Shown: positions 21,466-28,974, numbered from the stretch's first letter. The stretch: 28,974 nt of DNA from JBEKYD01 sp049509915 (GCA_049509915.1 JBEKZL010000106.1:1-28974); one strand, 5' to 3'. Translations and numbers: made by a program. Notes: generated by a model not told the origin, from the letters alone.

Positions 21466-22643
21466 ACCACCTACCGCTCGGATTTGCATATTCCGCCACC
21501 TACGCCGGCATCCGTAACGTGGAGAAGGACGACCTGGCGCTGATCGTGACCGGCATGGCCGCGTCGGCGGCGGGCGTGTTCACGCAGAATCGCGTCCAGG
21601 CCGCGCCGGTACGGCTGTCGCGGCGGTCGCTCGAGCGCAGCCACGGCGCCGCCAGCGCCATTCTGATCAACGCCGGCAACGCCAACTGCGCCACGCGGAC
21701 CGGTGACGCGGTCGCGCTCGAAACCGCCAAACAAGCGGCTCGCCATCTTCGTATGCCCGCGACCGAGGTGCTGGTGGCTTCCACCGGGGTGATCGGCGTG
21801 GAGCTGGATCCGGCGAAGATCGTCGGCGCCCTGCCACGGCTGGTGGAAGGCCTTTCGCCCGCCCGGTTCGACGACGTTTCCCGGGCCATCCTGACCACGG
21901 ACCTCCGGCCGAAGACCGCCTCCATTCAGGTGAAGCTGCGGCGCGGACCTGTACACGTGGCGGGTATGACCAAGGGCTCCGGCATGATCCATCCGCAAAT
22001 GGCTACCACGCTCGGTTTCGTGATGACCGACGCCCGCATTTCGGCGGCGCCCTTGCGAGCCATTTTGAAGCGCGGGGTGGAGCGCAGCTACAATCGCCTG
22101 TCGGTGGATGGCGACACCTCGACCAACGATACGCTGTTGCTGCTAGCCAACGGCGCTTCCGGCATCAAGCCGGAGGGCGCGGAACTGCGCAAGGTGGAAG
22201 AAGCCGCCGCCGCCGTGATGGAGGAACTGGCGAAGGCCATCGCGCGCGACGGCGAAGGCGCGACGAAGCTGATCACGATTGAAATCGAGGGCGCGGCGTC
22301 GGACGACGCGGCTGTGCGGATTGCCCGCGCCATCGCCAATTCTCCGCTGGTGAAAACCGCCGTGGCCGGCTCGGATCCCAACTGGGGCCGGATCATTTGC
22401 GCGGCGGGCAATGCCGGCGTACCGTTCCAACCGTCCAAAACCGATATCTATCTGCAAGGAGTGGCGGTCTGCGAGCGGGGATTGGCCGCGCCGTTCTCGG
22501 AGAAAGAGCTGACGGGCAAGCTGAACGCGCCCGAATGCGAGATCCGGGTGAAGTTTCGCGGCAAGGGCAGGGGCAAGACGCGCTTCTGGACGTGCGACTT
22601 CACCGAAGGCTATATTCGAATCAACGCGAGCTACAGGACGTGA
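21462..22643 (+). CDS. argJ: Arginine biosynthesis protein ArgJ (ornithine acetyltransferase)
   Basis: A 393-aa ArgJ that transfers the acetyl group from N-acetylornithine to glutamate in the cyclic arginine pathway; many also use acetyl-CoA. The self-cleavage site is seen as KGSGMIHPQMATTLGF, with nucleophile T182 after A181, which divides the protein into alpha and beta chains. Other family blocks are INAGNANCATRTGD, STGVIG, GDTSTNDTLLLLANGASG and AGSDPNWGRIICAAGNAG. The start is TTG 21462, coupled to the fmt stop. The C-terminus (FTEGYIRINASYRT) is complete. Confidence 0.97.
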   Translation: MNHLPLGFAYSATYAGIRNVEKDDLALIVTGMAASAAGVFTQNRVQAAPVRLSRRSLERSHGAASAILINAGNANCATRTGDAVALETAKQAARHLRMPATEVLVASTGVIGVELDPAKIVGALPRLVEGLSPARFDDVSRAILTTDLRPKTASIQVKLRRGPVHVAGMTKGSGMIHPQMATTLGFVMTDARISAAPLRAILKRGVERSYNRLSVDGDTSTNDTLLLLANGASGIKPEGAELRKVEEAAAAVMEELAKAIARDGEGATKLITIEIEGAASDDAAVRIARAIANSPLVKTAVAGSDPNWGRIICAAGNAGVPFQPSKTDIYLQGVAVCERGLAAPFSEKELTGKLNAPECEIRVKFRGKGRGKTRFWTCDFTEGYIRINASYRT

Positions 22644-22646
22644 AGA

Positions 22647-23438
22647 GTGAAGACGCGGAGCGCTTTCGGTCTGACCGTGCTCGCCGCCTGGCCGCTTTTG
22701 GGCGCTGGCGCGTCGCCCGCCGATTTCGTTTTGGGCGTGGCCAAAACCCTCTCGACCGGCGACGCGGGGGCCTTTCGGGAAGCCTTCGATCCGGCCATGC
22801 CCGGGTTAAAAGCCCTCCAGCGCGGGGCCGGGGCCCTGATGGCGCAAGCCCAGGCGGAGTCCCGGATTGAGTTCGACCGGATTTCCGGGGAAGGCGCCGA
22901 GCGGCTGCTGGAGCTGGATTGGGCGCTCGATATCACCCAGCGCGGCGGCATTCCGGGCCTCACGCATCGCAGCGCCAAGGTTCGTTGCCGCCTGGCGGAC
23001 CATGGCGGACGATGGCTTATCGCCTCTTTCGAACCGGCCGATTTTCTGGCGCCGCCGCCCGATATGGGCGCCTTGTGGGACATGTTCCACGAGGTCGCCA
23101 GCGCGCTGAATAATGGTCGCGACTATGTGCCCCAATTTCTCAGCTTCTTCGATCCCGCTTTCGCCGCCAAGGTGCACCTGGAGCAGGGCGTCCGCGGCGC
23201 CATGGCGGGCGGCGAGTTGCAGCCGTCGCTGGACCTGGCAACCAACGAAGGCGACGACCGCGTGCGCACGGTGGGCATCGATTGGGCTATGGATCTGGTC
23301 GAAATGAACGTCAATGGGAGCGGCGTCGTGAAAGTCCGCAAGAACGACCACGTCACCTTCCGCGTAGCCAGGACAGGAAAAAAGTGGCGGATCGAAAGCT
23401 TCGAGCCGGCCGATCTTTTTCAATCGGCGCTGCCATAA
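22647..23438 (+). CDS. Secreted protein with two tandem NTF2-like halves
   Basis: A 263-aa protein with an N-terminal signal peptide (residues 1-22, ending GAGASP). Two repeated halves are visible: about 25-133, closing with RWLIASFEPADFLAP, and about 145-260, closing with KWRIESFEPADLF. Both contain FDPA(M/F) near the start and a W-A-(L/M)-D-(I/L) strand in the middle (LDWALDI, IDWAMDL). The helix plus curved-sheet pattern fits SnoaL/NTF2-like folds, so this is an internal duplication. No catalytic residues can be named. It starts with GTG three bases after the argJ stop and is probably the last gene of the block. Confidence 0.8.
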   Translation: MKTRSAFGLTVLAAWPLLGAGASPADFVLGVAKTLSTGDAGAFREAFDPAMPGLKALQRGAGALMAQAQAESRIEFDRISGEGAERLLELDWALDITQRGGIPGLTHRSAKVRCRLADHGGRWLIASFEPADFLAPPPDMGALWDMFHEVASALNNGRDYVPQFLSFFDPAFAAKVHLEQGVRGAMAGGELQPSLDLATNEGDDRVRTVGIDWAMDLVEMNVNGSGVVKVRKNDHVTFRVARTGKKWRIESFEPADLFQSALP

Positions 23439-23558
23439 CACCAAACTCCCGGACTGTCCGCGCGCTCAGGGAGGAAGCATGGCAGGTCAAGCGAGACAAG
23501 CGCCGGGAGGAGTACCGGCGTGGCAGTCTGAGAGTCCGCGCCACGCACCTGGGTCAAT

Positions 23559-24104
23559 TCAATGTACGCGGATTTCCGTTACGAGTGCGCTGTTGGCCGT
23601 ATCCTGCGCGATCACTACTTCGAACCTGGCGGTCATGTGCGGCGGGATTTGGCCCACGTGGCCGGTTACGGCCCCCAAACGCGAGCCGCGACGATTCAAC
23701 AGCTCGCACAAAACGTCGGCGGAATTCACCAGATGTCCGGTATTGTTCCTCGCCACGCCGATCAGCTTGGGGGGATCCGAGCGCTGCACCTGCACTTCGT
23801 CCACATTCACGCCGTTGCTGGTATCGAGGTGAACGGTCTTGCTGTAGTCCGGCAGCATTTTGGCGGAGAGCTGCGCCGGCGTCAGGTCCGTGCGGACGTC
23901 GTTGGCAGCGCTGCGCCGGAAGAGGGCGACAGCTACCAGCCCAATCAACACCAGGCACGGGATGGCGATCAACAGCCAGCTTTTCATCTTCTGCCCGAAG
24001 GTACGGTTGGAGAGATAGAAGGGATCGTCTCTCGCGCCGCCAGACAAAAACTTATCCAGCCTCGCGCGGAGCGATTGAAACACCTTGCCGATAGGATTTG
24101 CCAT
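23559..24104 (-). CDS. Membrane-anchored protein with a periplasmic FxLYD-like beta domain
   Basis: A 181-aa protein from ATG 24104: a cytoplasmic N-terminus with basic residues (about 1-40, incl. DPFYLSNRTFGQKMKS), one membrane helix (LLIAIPCLVLIGLVAVALF, about 44-62) and a periplasmic part. Its C-terminal half (VARNNTGHLVNSADVLCELL, continuing RRGSRLGAVTGHVGQIPPH to the end) has the pattern of FxLYD-type domains: a strand with NNT, then a strand with C/L, then G-x-V-x-x-IPP. No function known. The gene is convergent with the NTF2-like gene, with 120 empty bases between, and divergent from the dehydrogenase gene. Confidence 0.75.
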   Translation of the reverse strand: MANPIGKVFQSLRARLDKFLSGGARDDPFYLSNRTFGQKMKSWLLIAIPCLVLIGLVAVALFRRSAANDVRTDLTPAQLSAKMLPDYSKTVHLDTSNGVNVDEVQVQRSDPPKLIGVARNNTGHLVNSADVLCELLNRRGSRLGAVTGHVGQIPPHMTARFEVVIAQDTANSALVTEIRVH

Positions 24105-24207
24105 GCCGTTAAATCGCGTCTCCGGTATAGCCCATTGTACGGCTCCGGAGGCCGTATCGGCTACCGGGCGCCAGACGGGAAAAGTGTGTAAGAATTGCGG
24201 ATTGAAC

Positions 24208-25758
24208 ATGCTGCAAGGAAAATCGCTGGTTGGATGGAGCCTCGCCGCGGGCGGCGAAGGGACGCTATACGGGTACAATGCGCGCACCGGAGAACGCTTG
24301 GAGCCGGCCTATGGCGGCGCCACGGTGGAGACAGTGGATCGCACGGCGAATCTGGCCGCCGGCGCGTTCCCGGCGTATCGCGCACTCCCCCGCACGCGGC
24401 GCGCGGAGTTCTTGCGCGCCACTGCCACCGAACTGGAAGCCCTGGGCGACCCACTAATCGAACGCGTCATGGCCGAATCGGGGCTGCCCGAGGCGCGTCT
24501 GAGGGGCGAACTCGCGCGCACCACGGGCCAGCTTCGCTTCTTCGCCGCCATCGTGGAAGAAGGCTCATGGGTGGACGCCCGGATCGATAACGGCGAACCT
24601 GGCCGCAAACCGCTGCCCAAGCCGGATGTGCGCTCGATGCTCCGGCCGCTCGGACCGGTGGTGGTGTTCTGCGCCTCCAATTTTCCGCTGGCGTTTTCGG
24701 TGGCCGGCGGCGATACCGCTTCCGCCCTGGCGGCCGGCAATCCGGTGGTGGTGAGTGCGCATTTCTCGCATCCCGGAACGGCCGAAATGTGCGGCGGCGC
24801 GATCGTGGCGGCGGCACAAAAAACAGGCATGCCGGAGGGTGTCTTTTCGCTGCTGTTTACGGTGGGGCACGAAATCGGCCGGGCGCTGGTGGCGCATCCG
24901 TCGATCCAGGCAGCGGCGTTTACAGGGTCGCGCAAGGGCGGACTGGCGCTGGCCGCCATCGCCCATTCGCGGCCCGAGCCCATTCCGTTCTATGCCGAAA
25001 TGAGCAGCGTCAACCCGGTATTCATTTTGCCGCACGCGCTGAGGGAGCGCGGCGACGCGCTGGCGACCGGATTGCACACTTCCATCACCGCCGGCGTGGG
25101 CCAGTTCTGCACCAATCCTGGTGTGATTGCCGCGCCCGAGGGCGCCGCGGGCGACCGTTTGGCGGCCGCGCTGGCGGAAAAGCTGGCCGCCACGCCGGAA
25201 GCTCCCATGCTGAATGCCGGCATTCTCGGAAGCTATGCGGCCAAGGTCGCCGCACGCGGCGCCGACCCGCGCGTGCGCACGCTTGCGTCCGGCAAGGGCT
25301 CGGCCCCGGCCCTGTTCGAAGCTACCGTCGAAGCGTTCCTGGCCGAGCCGGATTTGGGCGAAGAGGTTTTCGGACCGTCCTCGGTGGTGGTGCGCTACGG
25401 TAAGTTCGAAGAAGCCCTGGCCATCGCTTACACCATGGAAGGCAACCTGACGGCCACGATTCAGATGGCCGCCGGGGATGAAAGCGAAGCGGCCCGGCTG
25501 GCGGCCGCGCTCGAAACACGGGTAGGGCGCATTGTTTTTAATGGATACCCCACCGGAGTGGAAGTCTGCCAGGCCATGGTGCATGGGGGACCGTATCCGG
25601 CGACGGCGGACGGACGGACTACTTCGGTCGGCGGCCGCGCCATCGAGCGCTTCGCGCGGCCGGTTTGTTATCAAGATACGCCGGAGGGGCTGTTGCCGGC
25701 GGAATTGCGCGATACCACTACGAGGCTGCGGCGGATGGTAGATGGGAAGTACGTGTAG
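24208..25758 (+). CDS. Aldehyde dehydrogenase of the alpha-ketoglutarate-semialdehyde type
   Basis: A 516-aa NAD(P)-dependent aldehyde dehydrogenase of the KGSADH branch, which oxidises 2-oxoglutarate semialdehyde to 2-oxoglutarate at the end of pentose, galactarate/glucarate or hydroxyproline catabolism. Family blocks: PLGPVVVFCASNFPLAFSVA, then GGDTASALAAGNP, HPGTAEMCGGA, AAFTGSRKGG (237-245), catalytic E264 in YAEMSSVNPV and nucleophile C301 in GQFCTNPG. The lysine that usually follows the VVV strand and holds the cofactor ribose is Ser183 here. ATG 24208 has no strong ribosome binding site. No sugar-acid genes are adjacent, so the pathway is open. Confidence 0.92.
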   Translation: MLQGKSLVGWSLAAGGEGTLYGYNARTGERLEPAYGGATVETVDRTANLAAGAFPAYRALPRTRRAEFLRATATELEALGDPLIERVMAESGLPEARLRGELARTTGQLRFFAAIVEEGSWVDARIDNGEPGRKPLPKPDVRSMLRPLGPVVVFCASNFPLAFSVAGGDTASALAAGNPVVVSAHFSHPGTAEMCGGAIVAAAQKTGMPEGVFSLLFTVGHEIGRALVAHPSIQAAAFTGSRKGGLALAAIAHSRPEPIPFYAEMSSVNPVFILPHALRERGDALATGLHTSITAGVGQFCTNPGVIAAPEGAAGDRLAAALAEKLAATPEAPMLNAGILGSYAAKVAARGADPRVRTLASGKGSAPALFEATVEAFLAEPDLGEEVFGPSSVVVRYGKFEEALAIAYTMEGNLTATIQMAAGDESEAARLAAALETRVGRIVFNGYPTGVEVCQAMVHGGPYPATADGRTTSVGGRAIERFARPVCYQDTPEGLLPAELRDTTTRLRRMVDGKYV

Positions 25759-25770
25759 GCGCGGGGCCAA

Positions 25771-26052
25771 TCAATCGTCCGACAGCAACTGAATTGACCT
25801 CAAAATGCTCTTTGTAGCCTCCGCTACGAGGCCCCACGTGATGACGGCTGGGGCGACCTGTCCGACGAGAATGATGGCGACGGCGAATAACACCATCGTT
25901 TTGACGTCGCTCGTCCGGCGGAGATAATCGAGCCACAAGAGGCCGGCCCACACAGCGGCCGCCAGCACGGCGGACCCGATTATCGTCCGTCTCCTGTAGC
26001 GAGCCGCCTCATCAATGGCCTTGCGCAACATGGTTTCCAAGTCTTGAGACAT
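25771..26052 (-). CDS. Small two-helix membrane protein downstream of an ECF sigma relic
   Basis: A 93-aa protein: a basic amphipathic N-terminus (MSQDLETMLRKAIDEAARYR), two membrane helices (IIGSAVLAAAVWAGLLWLDY; TMVLFAVAIILVGQVAPAVI) and a cytoplasmic tail (KSILRSIQLLSDD). Start ATG 26052 has AAAAGGAG upstream and shares a base with the end of the sigma reading frame (TGATG). From memory, proteins of this shape are often encoded after ECF sigma genes in acidobacteria, where they could serve as membrane partners or anti-sigma-like regulators; this is inference. The gene itself looks intact although the sigma gene is broken. Confidence 0.7.
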   Translation of the reverse strand: MSQDLETMLRKAIDEAARYRRRTIIGSAVLAAAVWAGLLWLDYLRRTSDVKTMVLFAVAIILVGQVAPAVITWGLVAEATKSILRSIQLLSDD

Positions 26053-26485
26053 CACACGCTCCTTTTGCTGTGGTATTGATTACGAAGGGCCGTCAATCCG
26101 GCGGCCAACCGGGACTTGACCGTGCCCAACGGAATGGCGAGAGTGGCCGCGACCTCGACCAAAGAGAGTTCCTGCCCGAAGTGCAACGCCAGGACCGCCC
26201 TGCTTGCCAATGGAATCACGCTGAGTCCAGCAAGTCCTCCAGCATGACCGCCGGCGGCGGGTCCGTGGGCGCCTCTAACTCCTCCACCGACAGGCGCAGC
26301 CACGCAAGCTTTCGACAGATGAGGATCAGAACTTCCTGTAATACGTCGTCGGCGTGAAACGGGCCAACCAGCCTAAGTAAGTAATGGCGGAGTCGAGGCT
26401 GCGCGCCGCGCAGCAGTGCTTCGAGCGCTTCCCGGTCGTTGCACTACGCCCTAAGGACCCACTGAATCTCGTGTTTTGAGGTCAC
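26052..26485 (-). pseudogene. Broken ECF sigma factor gene
   Basis: From GTG 26485 the minus strand reads MTSKHEIQWVLRA, then TAG (26444-26446), then CNDREALEALLRGAQPRLRH and LVGPFHADDVLQEVLILICR, a sigma region 2. After KLAWLR the rest of region 2 and the linker are missing. A short acidic part (LSVEELEAPTDPPPAVMLED) ends at TGA 26216-26218. The next frame continues with the region 4 helix-turn-helix: SRAVLALHFGQELSLVEVAA, TLAIPLGTVKSRLAAGLTAL, to the stop at 26052. The gene thus carries one nonsense codon where Gln is expected, an internal deletion and one frameshift, and cannot make a full sigma factor. Confidence 0.85.
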
Positions 26486-26612
26486 CGGATCACGCTCTTC
26501 AGTGTAAAAGAGTCTTAATTCCCGAAAAGAGTTCGGTACCGCGGAAGAGATTTACGAGCAAGACCATAGCTCCCGTTTCCGCGCGGATCTGGACGTCGCG
26601 CCCAGACCTGCT

Positions 26613-26879
26613 TCAGAACAGATCCGAGTGCGTTCCGGTACGGACGAGGTGAAGGTCGTCGCCGTCGATTTTGTAGATCAGCAGCCAATCCGGCTCGATG
26701 TGGCAGTCGCGGAAGTGTTTCCAGTCGCCGCCGAGCGGATGGTCCTTGAAGCGCGCTGGCAACGGGCTCGCTTCGATCAGCAGCAGGATCACCTCGCGCA
26801 GCTTCGCCATGTCCTTGCCGCGCTTCTATGCGAGTTTCACATCGCGCCGGAACCGGGCTCCAGGTACCGGGTTGCGCAC
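26613..26879 (-). pseudogene. YafQ-type toxin gene interrupted by an amber codon
   Basis: From GTG 26879 the frame reads MRNPVPGARFRRDVKLA, TAG (26826-26828), then KRGKDMAKLREVILLLIEAS to the stop at 26613. The rest is a normal YafQ/RelE-family mRNA interferase: DHPLGGDWKHFRDCHIEPDW, LLIYKIDGDDLHLVRTGTHS and DLF at the end. Residues matching the YafQ catalytic set are all present (His in DHPL, His and Asp-Trp in CHIEPDW, His in GTHSDLF, final Phe). Only the amber codon, where Gln or similar would stand, breaks it. Re-initiation at ATG 26810 would give a 65-aa fragment without the first helix, probably inactive. Confidence 0.85.
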
Positions 26880-26883
26880 CGAA

Positions 26884-27138
26884 TCAGATTCCCAGTTCCT
26901 TGAAGAGCGCTCCTGCTGAATTCAGGCGCTTGCCGTGGCCTTTATCGGCGGCGCGCATCGCTCTCACGGTGGTTGCGTTAGGCACCTTCACATCGAATGG
27001 CAGGGCCTTCTCCGCGGCCACGCGGACCAGCAGCATGCGCACGGCGTCGGACACGGAGATTCCCATCCCCGCCAGCGTTTTCGCGGCGCGCCGCTTGGTC
27101 TTCTCATCCACGCGCACGTGAACCATCGTCGTCGCCAC
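26884..27138 (-). CDS. RelB/DinJ-type antitoxin
   Basis: An 84-aa antitoxin of the RelB/DinJ family, partner of the broken YafQ toxin four bases downstream. The N-terminal ribbon-helix-helix is typical: MVHVRVDEKTKRRAAKTLAG, then MGISVSDAVRMLLVRVAAEK and ALPFDVKVPNA. The C-terminal part (ATTVRAMRAADKGHGKRLNS...LFKELGI) would wrap the toxin. GTG 27138 is chosen because AGGAG lies eight bases upstream; ATG 27126 is an alternative. The frame is intact, so the antitoxin survives without a functional toxin at this locus and may bind related toxins elsewhere. Confidence 0.87.
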   Translation of the reverse strand: MATTMVHVRVDEKTKRRAAKTLAGMGISVSDAVRMLLVRVAAEKALPFDVKVPNATTVRAMRAADKGHGKRLNSAGALFKELGI

Positions 27139-27239
27139 GATTCCGTGCTCCTGAGATACATTGTATCTCACCGCTACTGCGGGCTGCGGCGAATGGGGTG
27201 CTTAAACAAGGCCTCGTCAGGAAATAACCATTCCAATCG

Positions 27240-27462
27240 GCAACAACCGCTCCTTGACAGTCGCGGCTCCGGCCTGCGGCTTTACGCGCCGAGTGCTTGA
27301 GTCCGAGCCGCGATCGTAAGGAGCTGTGAAAAAATCACAAATCGCAGGCGGAACCGCCTGCGCCACCAAAGCAGGTGCATTGTTTTCAATGGTGGAGCCG
27401 GCGGTTCCGCCCGCTCAGCGCGTTTCAGAGGATTTTTTTCACAGCTTCTAAGGGAGCGGTTG
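27240..27462. repeat. Dispersed inverted repeat, interrupted by a MITE-like element
   Basis: The left arm CAACCGCTCCTTGACAGTCG (from about 27244) pairs with the right arm GAGCCGCGATCGTAAG (27305-27320), which continues as GGAGCGGTTG at 27452-27461. Removing 27321-27448 plus one copy of TAAG restores GAGCCGCGATCGTAAGGGAGCGGTTG, the complement of the left arm with few differences. The same repeat is whole at 12397-12470. Confidence 0.7.
27321..27448. mobile_element. MITE-like element of about 128 bp with terminal inverted repeats
   Basis: The left end GAGCTGTGAAAAAATC and the right end GATTTTTTTCACAGCTTC are inverted copies of each other, differing by one or two bases. The element is flanked by TAAG (27317-27320 and 27449-27452), possibly TAAGG, which reads as a target site duplication. 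The interior has two palindromic blocks, GCAGGCGGAACCGCCTGC (27343-27360) and CCGGCGGTTCCGCCCG, like the other palindromic repeats in the window. It encodes no protein, so it would have to be moved in trans. Confidence 0.65.
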
Positions 27463-27474
27463 TCGGAGATTTTC

Positions 27475-28974
27475 TCACTGACCCAGCAGAACCCTCAGCA
27501 ACTTGGTTTCATCGTTGCGGATGTCGACGTCGGTGGTCTTGGCGGCGCCGTCTTTTTCCACCGTGACTTTGTAAGTGCCGGGGGCGAGCGAAAGCTGGGC
27601 GGGGGTGCGCCTTCCGATATCTTTTCCGTTGATGCGGATGGTGGCGCCCGGCGGCGCGGTGCTTAGCATCAGGGTGCCGGCGTAGGCGTGCAGGATGACG
27701 GCTTCCAGCTCGAGCGGGCTGTTGCCCACGGTGGTCTCGCGGCGTTCGATCTGGTAGCCGGGCATGGAGAAGTAGATGGAATGCTGGCCGGGCGGGGCGT
27801 CGAGCTCGCAGGGAGTCTTGCAGGCCGTCTCGGAGCGCCCATCGAGGGTTGCGGTGGCGCCGGCGGGGCTGCTGATGACGGTGACCGGTTGGGGCCCTGG
27901 TGGAGTGCGCGACGAAGCGGAGGCCGGAGCCGGGTGGGCGGGATGAGTGGCGGCGGGCGCGGGTTTGGCGGCCGCAGCCGTGTCACCAGGTTCGCTGGCG
28001 GGTTTAGGTACCGGCTCGGTGCTGGCGGCGGTGGTCGGCGACGGGGGCGGGGCGGAAGCGTCGGAGGGCGCCGTCTGGGTTGCCGCGGATGGAGCGGGCG
28101 CGGCCGGAGCCGAGGGCGCGGGCGAGGCGGACATGGGGCTGGGCTTCGCCGCGGAGGGTTGGGCCGGCTGAGGCGAAGGAGCGGGCTGGTTGCCGGCAGC
28201 GTTGTCGGACTCGGGAACACTCGGACGCCCATGCCATGGCGACGCCTGCCAGCCAATGAGAGCCAACAGCGCGGCGGCCAGCAAAACGGCCGCCAGAAAC
28301 GGCAGAAACCTGGATTTGCGCGCCGGCTCGCGATCGCGGGTAACGGTGGTTTCGCCGCGCCGCGGGCGGCGGGGCGGCGGCAGAGCCGGAATCGCACCGG
28401 GCGCGCCCTGGGCGGCGGCGTCCCCCATGGTTGGCTCGTTCAGGCTGCCGCCGCGGGGCATGGTTTTGAAGTTCTTGACGCCGGCGCAGGCCTTCTCCAG
28501 CGCCTCGACAAATTCCTGGCAGGTGCGGTAGCGGCCCTCGGGCTTTTTGGCCAGCCCTTTTTTCATGACGCTCTCGATGGCGCCGCTGAGGGACGGGTTC
28601 AAGCGGTGGGGCGACTCCGGCTCTTCGGCCACGATCTTGTACACCACCGTAGTGAGGTGCTCGCCGGTGTAGGGTTTTTCGCCCGTCAAAATCTCAAAGG
28701 CCATCACCGCCAGGGAGAACTGGTCGGAGCGGCCGTCCAGGCTGAGACCCTGCACCTGCTCGGGCGACATGTAATGGGGCGTGCCGACGATCGAGCCGGT
28801 CATGGTGAACTGCTCGGAGGCGGTGACTTTGGCGATGCCGAAATCGCTGATCTTGGCGGTGCCATCGGCGGCAATCATGATATTGGCGGGCTTGATGTCG
28901 CGATGGACGATGCCTTTCTGGTGGGCGTAATCGAGGGCCGCGGCGGTCTGGCCGAGGATGGCGAACATGCGCGC
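27475..28974 (-). CDS. Membrane Ser/Thr protein kinase with two PEGA domains, N-terminus outside the window
   Basis: Five hundred codons minus the stop are present; about the first 100-130 residues (N-lobe with the ATP-binding loop and lysine) lie beyond the right edge. Seen: the catalytic loop HRDIKPANI, DFGIAK, the activation segment with GTPHYMSPEQ and the C-lobe (SDQFSLAVMAFEILTGEKPY). A linker follows, then one membrane helix (FLPFLAAVLLAAALLALIGW), a ~110-residue Pro/Ala/Ser-rich stretch, and two PEGA domains (VISSPAGATATLDGRSETAC; LSTAPPGATIRINGKDIGRR). The kinase is cytoplasmic; the PEGA domains face the periplasm and may contact the cell wall. Such Hanks-type kinases are numerous in acidobacteria and planctomycetes. 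Confidence 0.94.
   Translation of the reverse strand, partial: ARMFAILGQTAAALDYAHQKGIVHRDIKPANIMIAADGTAKISDFGIAKVTASEQFTMTGSIVGTPHYMSPEQVQGLSLDGRSDQFSLAVMAFEILTGEKPYTGEHLTTVVYKIVAEEPESPHRLNPSLSGAIESVMKKGLAKKPEGRYRTCQEFVEALEKACAGVKNFKTMPRGGSLNEPTMGDAAAQGAPGAIPALPPPRRPRRGETTVTRDREPARKSRFLPFLAAVLLAAALLALIGWQASPWHGRPSVPESDNAAGNQPAPSPQPAQPSAAKPSPMSASPAPSAPAAPAPSAATQTAPSDASAPPPSPTTAASTEPVPKPASEPGDTAAAAKPAPAATHPAHPAPASASSRTPPGPQPVTVISSPAGATATLDGRSETACKTPCELDAPPGQHSIYFSMPGYQIERRETTVGNSPLELEAVILHAYAGTLMLSTAPPGATIRINGKDIGRRTPAQLSLAPGTYKVTVEKDGAAKTTDVDIRNDETKLLRVLLGQ

Noticed and set aside
24565..25770. A 401-codon minus-strand frame opposite the dehydrogenase gene
   Set aside because: Shadow of the coding strand; composition is Arg/His/Gly-rich and no motif is recognisable.
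26444..26828. TAG reassigned as glutamine in this organism
   Set aside because: Several sound genes in the window stop at TAG, so the two internal TAGs are better explained as nonsense mutations.

Overview
The window looks like a chromosomal segment of a GC-rich Gram-negative bacterium, most probably an acidobacterium of the Solibacter/Bryobacter type. That assignment is inference. It rests on the PEGA-domain Ser/Thr kinase, the ECF sigma relic with its small membrane partner, the HTH plus SEC-C protein, the variant System I cytochrome c genes and the dense palindromic repeats. No rRNA or other taxonomic marker is present.

Layout. At 1-891 (minus) lies the 5' part of an exported M20/AbgB-like amidohydrolase, followed by two gene relics up to 1.53 kb. 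At 1.67-3.19 kb (minus) is a toxin-antitoxin island: a PIN toxin with a small partner, a C-terminally truncated HigA, and BrnT/BrnA. A small membrane protein lies at 3.36-3.82 kb (plus). From 9.68 down to 3.84 kb (minus) runs a compact cytochrome c maturation operon, ccmE-ccmF-ccmH-(zinc-ribbon CcmI-like)-(carboxypeptidase-regulatory-like membrane protein)-ccmA-ccmB. Its CcmE has a CxxxY heme motif and its CcmH a CxCxC motif. A palindromic repeat has been captured as the CcmH N-terminus. At 9.8-12.4 kb (plus) are a cytosolic conserved protein and a Tat-exported DUF362 protein. At 12.5-15.7 kb (minus) are an exported RidA, a Tat-exported SelA-like PLP enzyme with a C-terminal beta-rich domain, a secreted CBM9-like protein and, further upstream, tRNA-Ser(UGA). 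At 15.96-16.74 kb (minus) is a pair of overlapping 4-TM SMR/DMT-type proteins. An HTH/SEC-C protein (17.0-17.7 kb) and a Fic toxin with its antitoxin (17.9-18.7 kb) follow, both on the minus strand.

Housekeeping block at 18.8-23.4 kb (plus): aroC-def-fmt-argJ and a secreted protein with two NTF2-like halves, tightly packed and probably one operon. A membrane-anchored protein (minus) and a ketoglutarate-semialdehyde-type dehydrogenase (plus) are divergent around 24.15 kb. At 25.8-27.1 kb (minus) is a decaying stretch: a small membrane protein behind a broken ECF sigma gene, and an intact RelB/DinJ antitoxin with a YafQ toxin gene interrupted by an amber codon. A small MITE-like element nested inside an older inverted repeat lies at 27.24-27.46 kb. 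A Ser/Thr kinase with PEGA domains runs off the right edge.

The most interesting signals are the co-transcribed, co-exported PLP lyase-like enzyme and RidA (possible periplasmic enamine chemistry), the variant Ccm operon with two non-standard members, the mosaic toxin-antitoxin island, and the nested repeat with an apparent target duplication. All calls come from reading the sequence; no database search was run.
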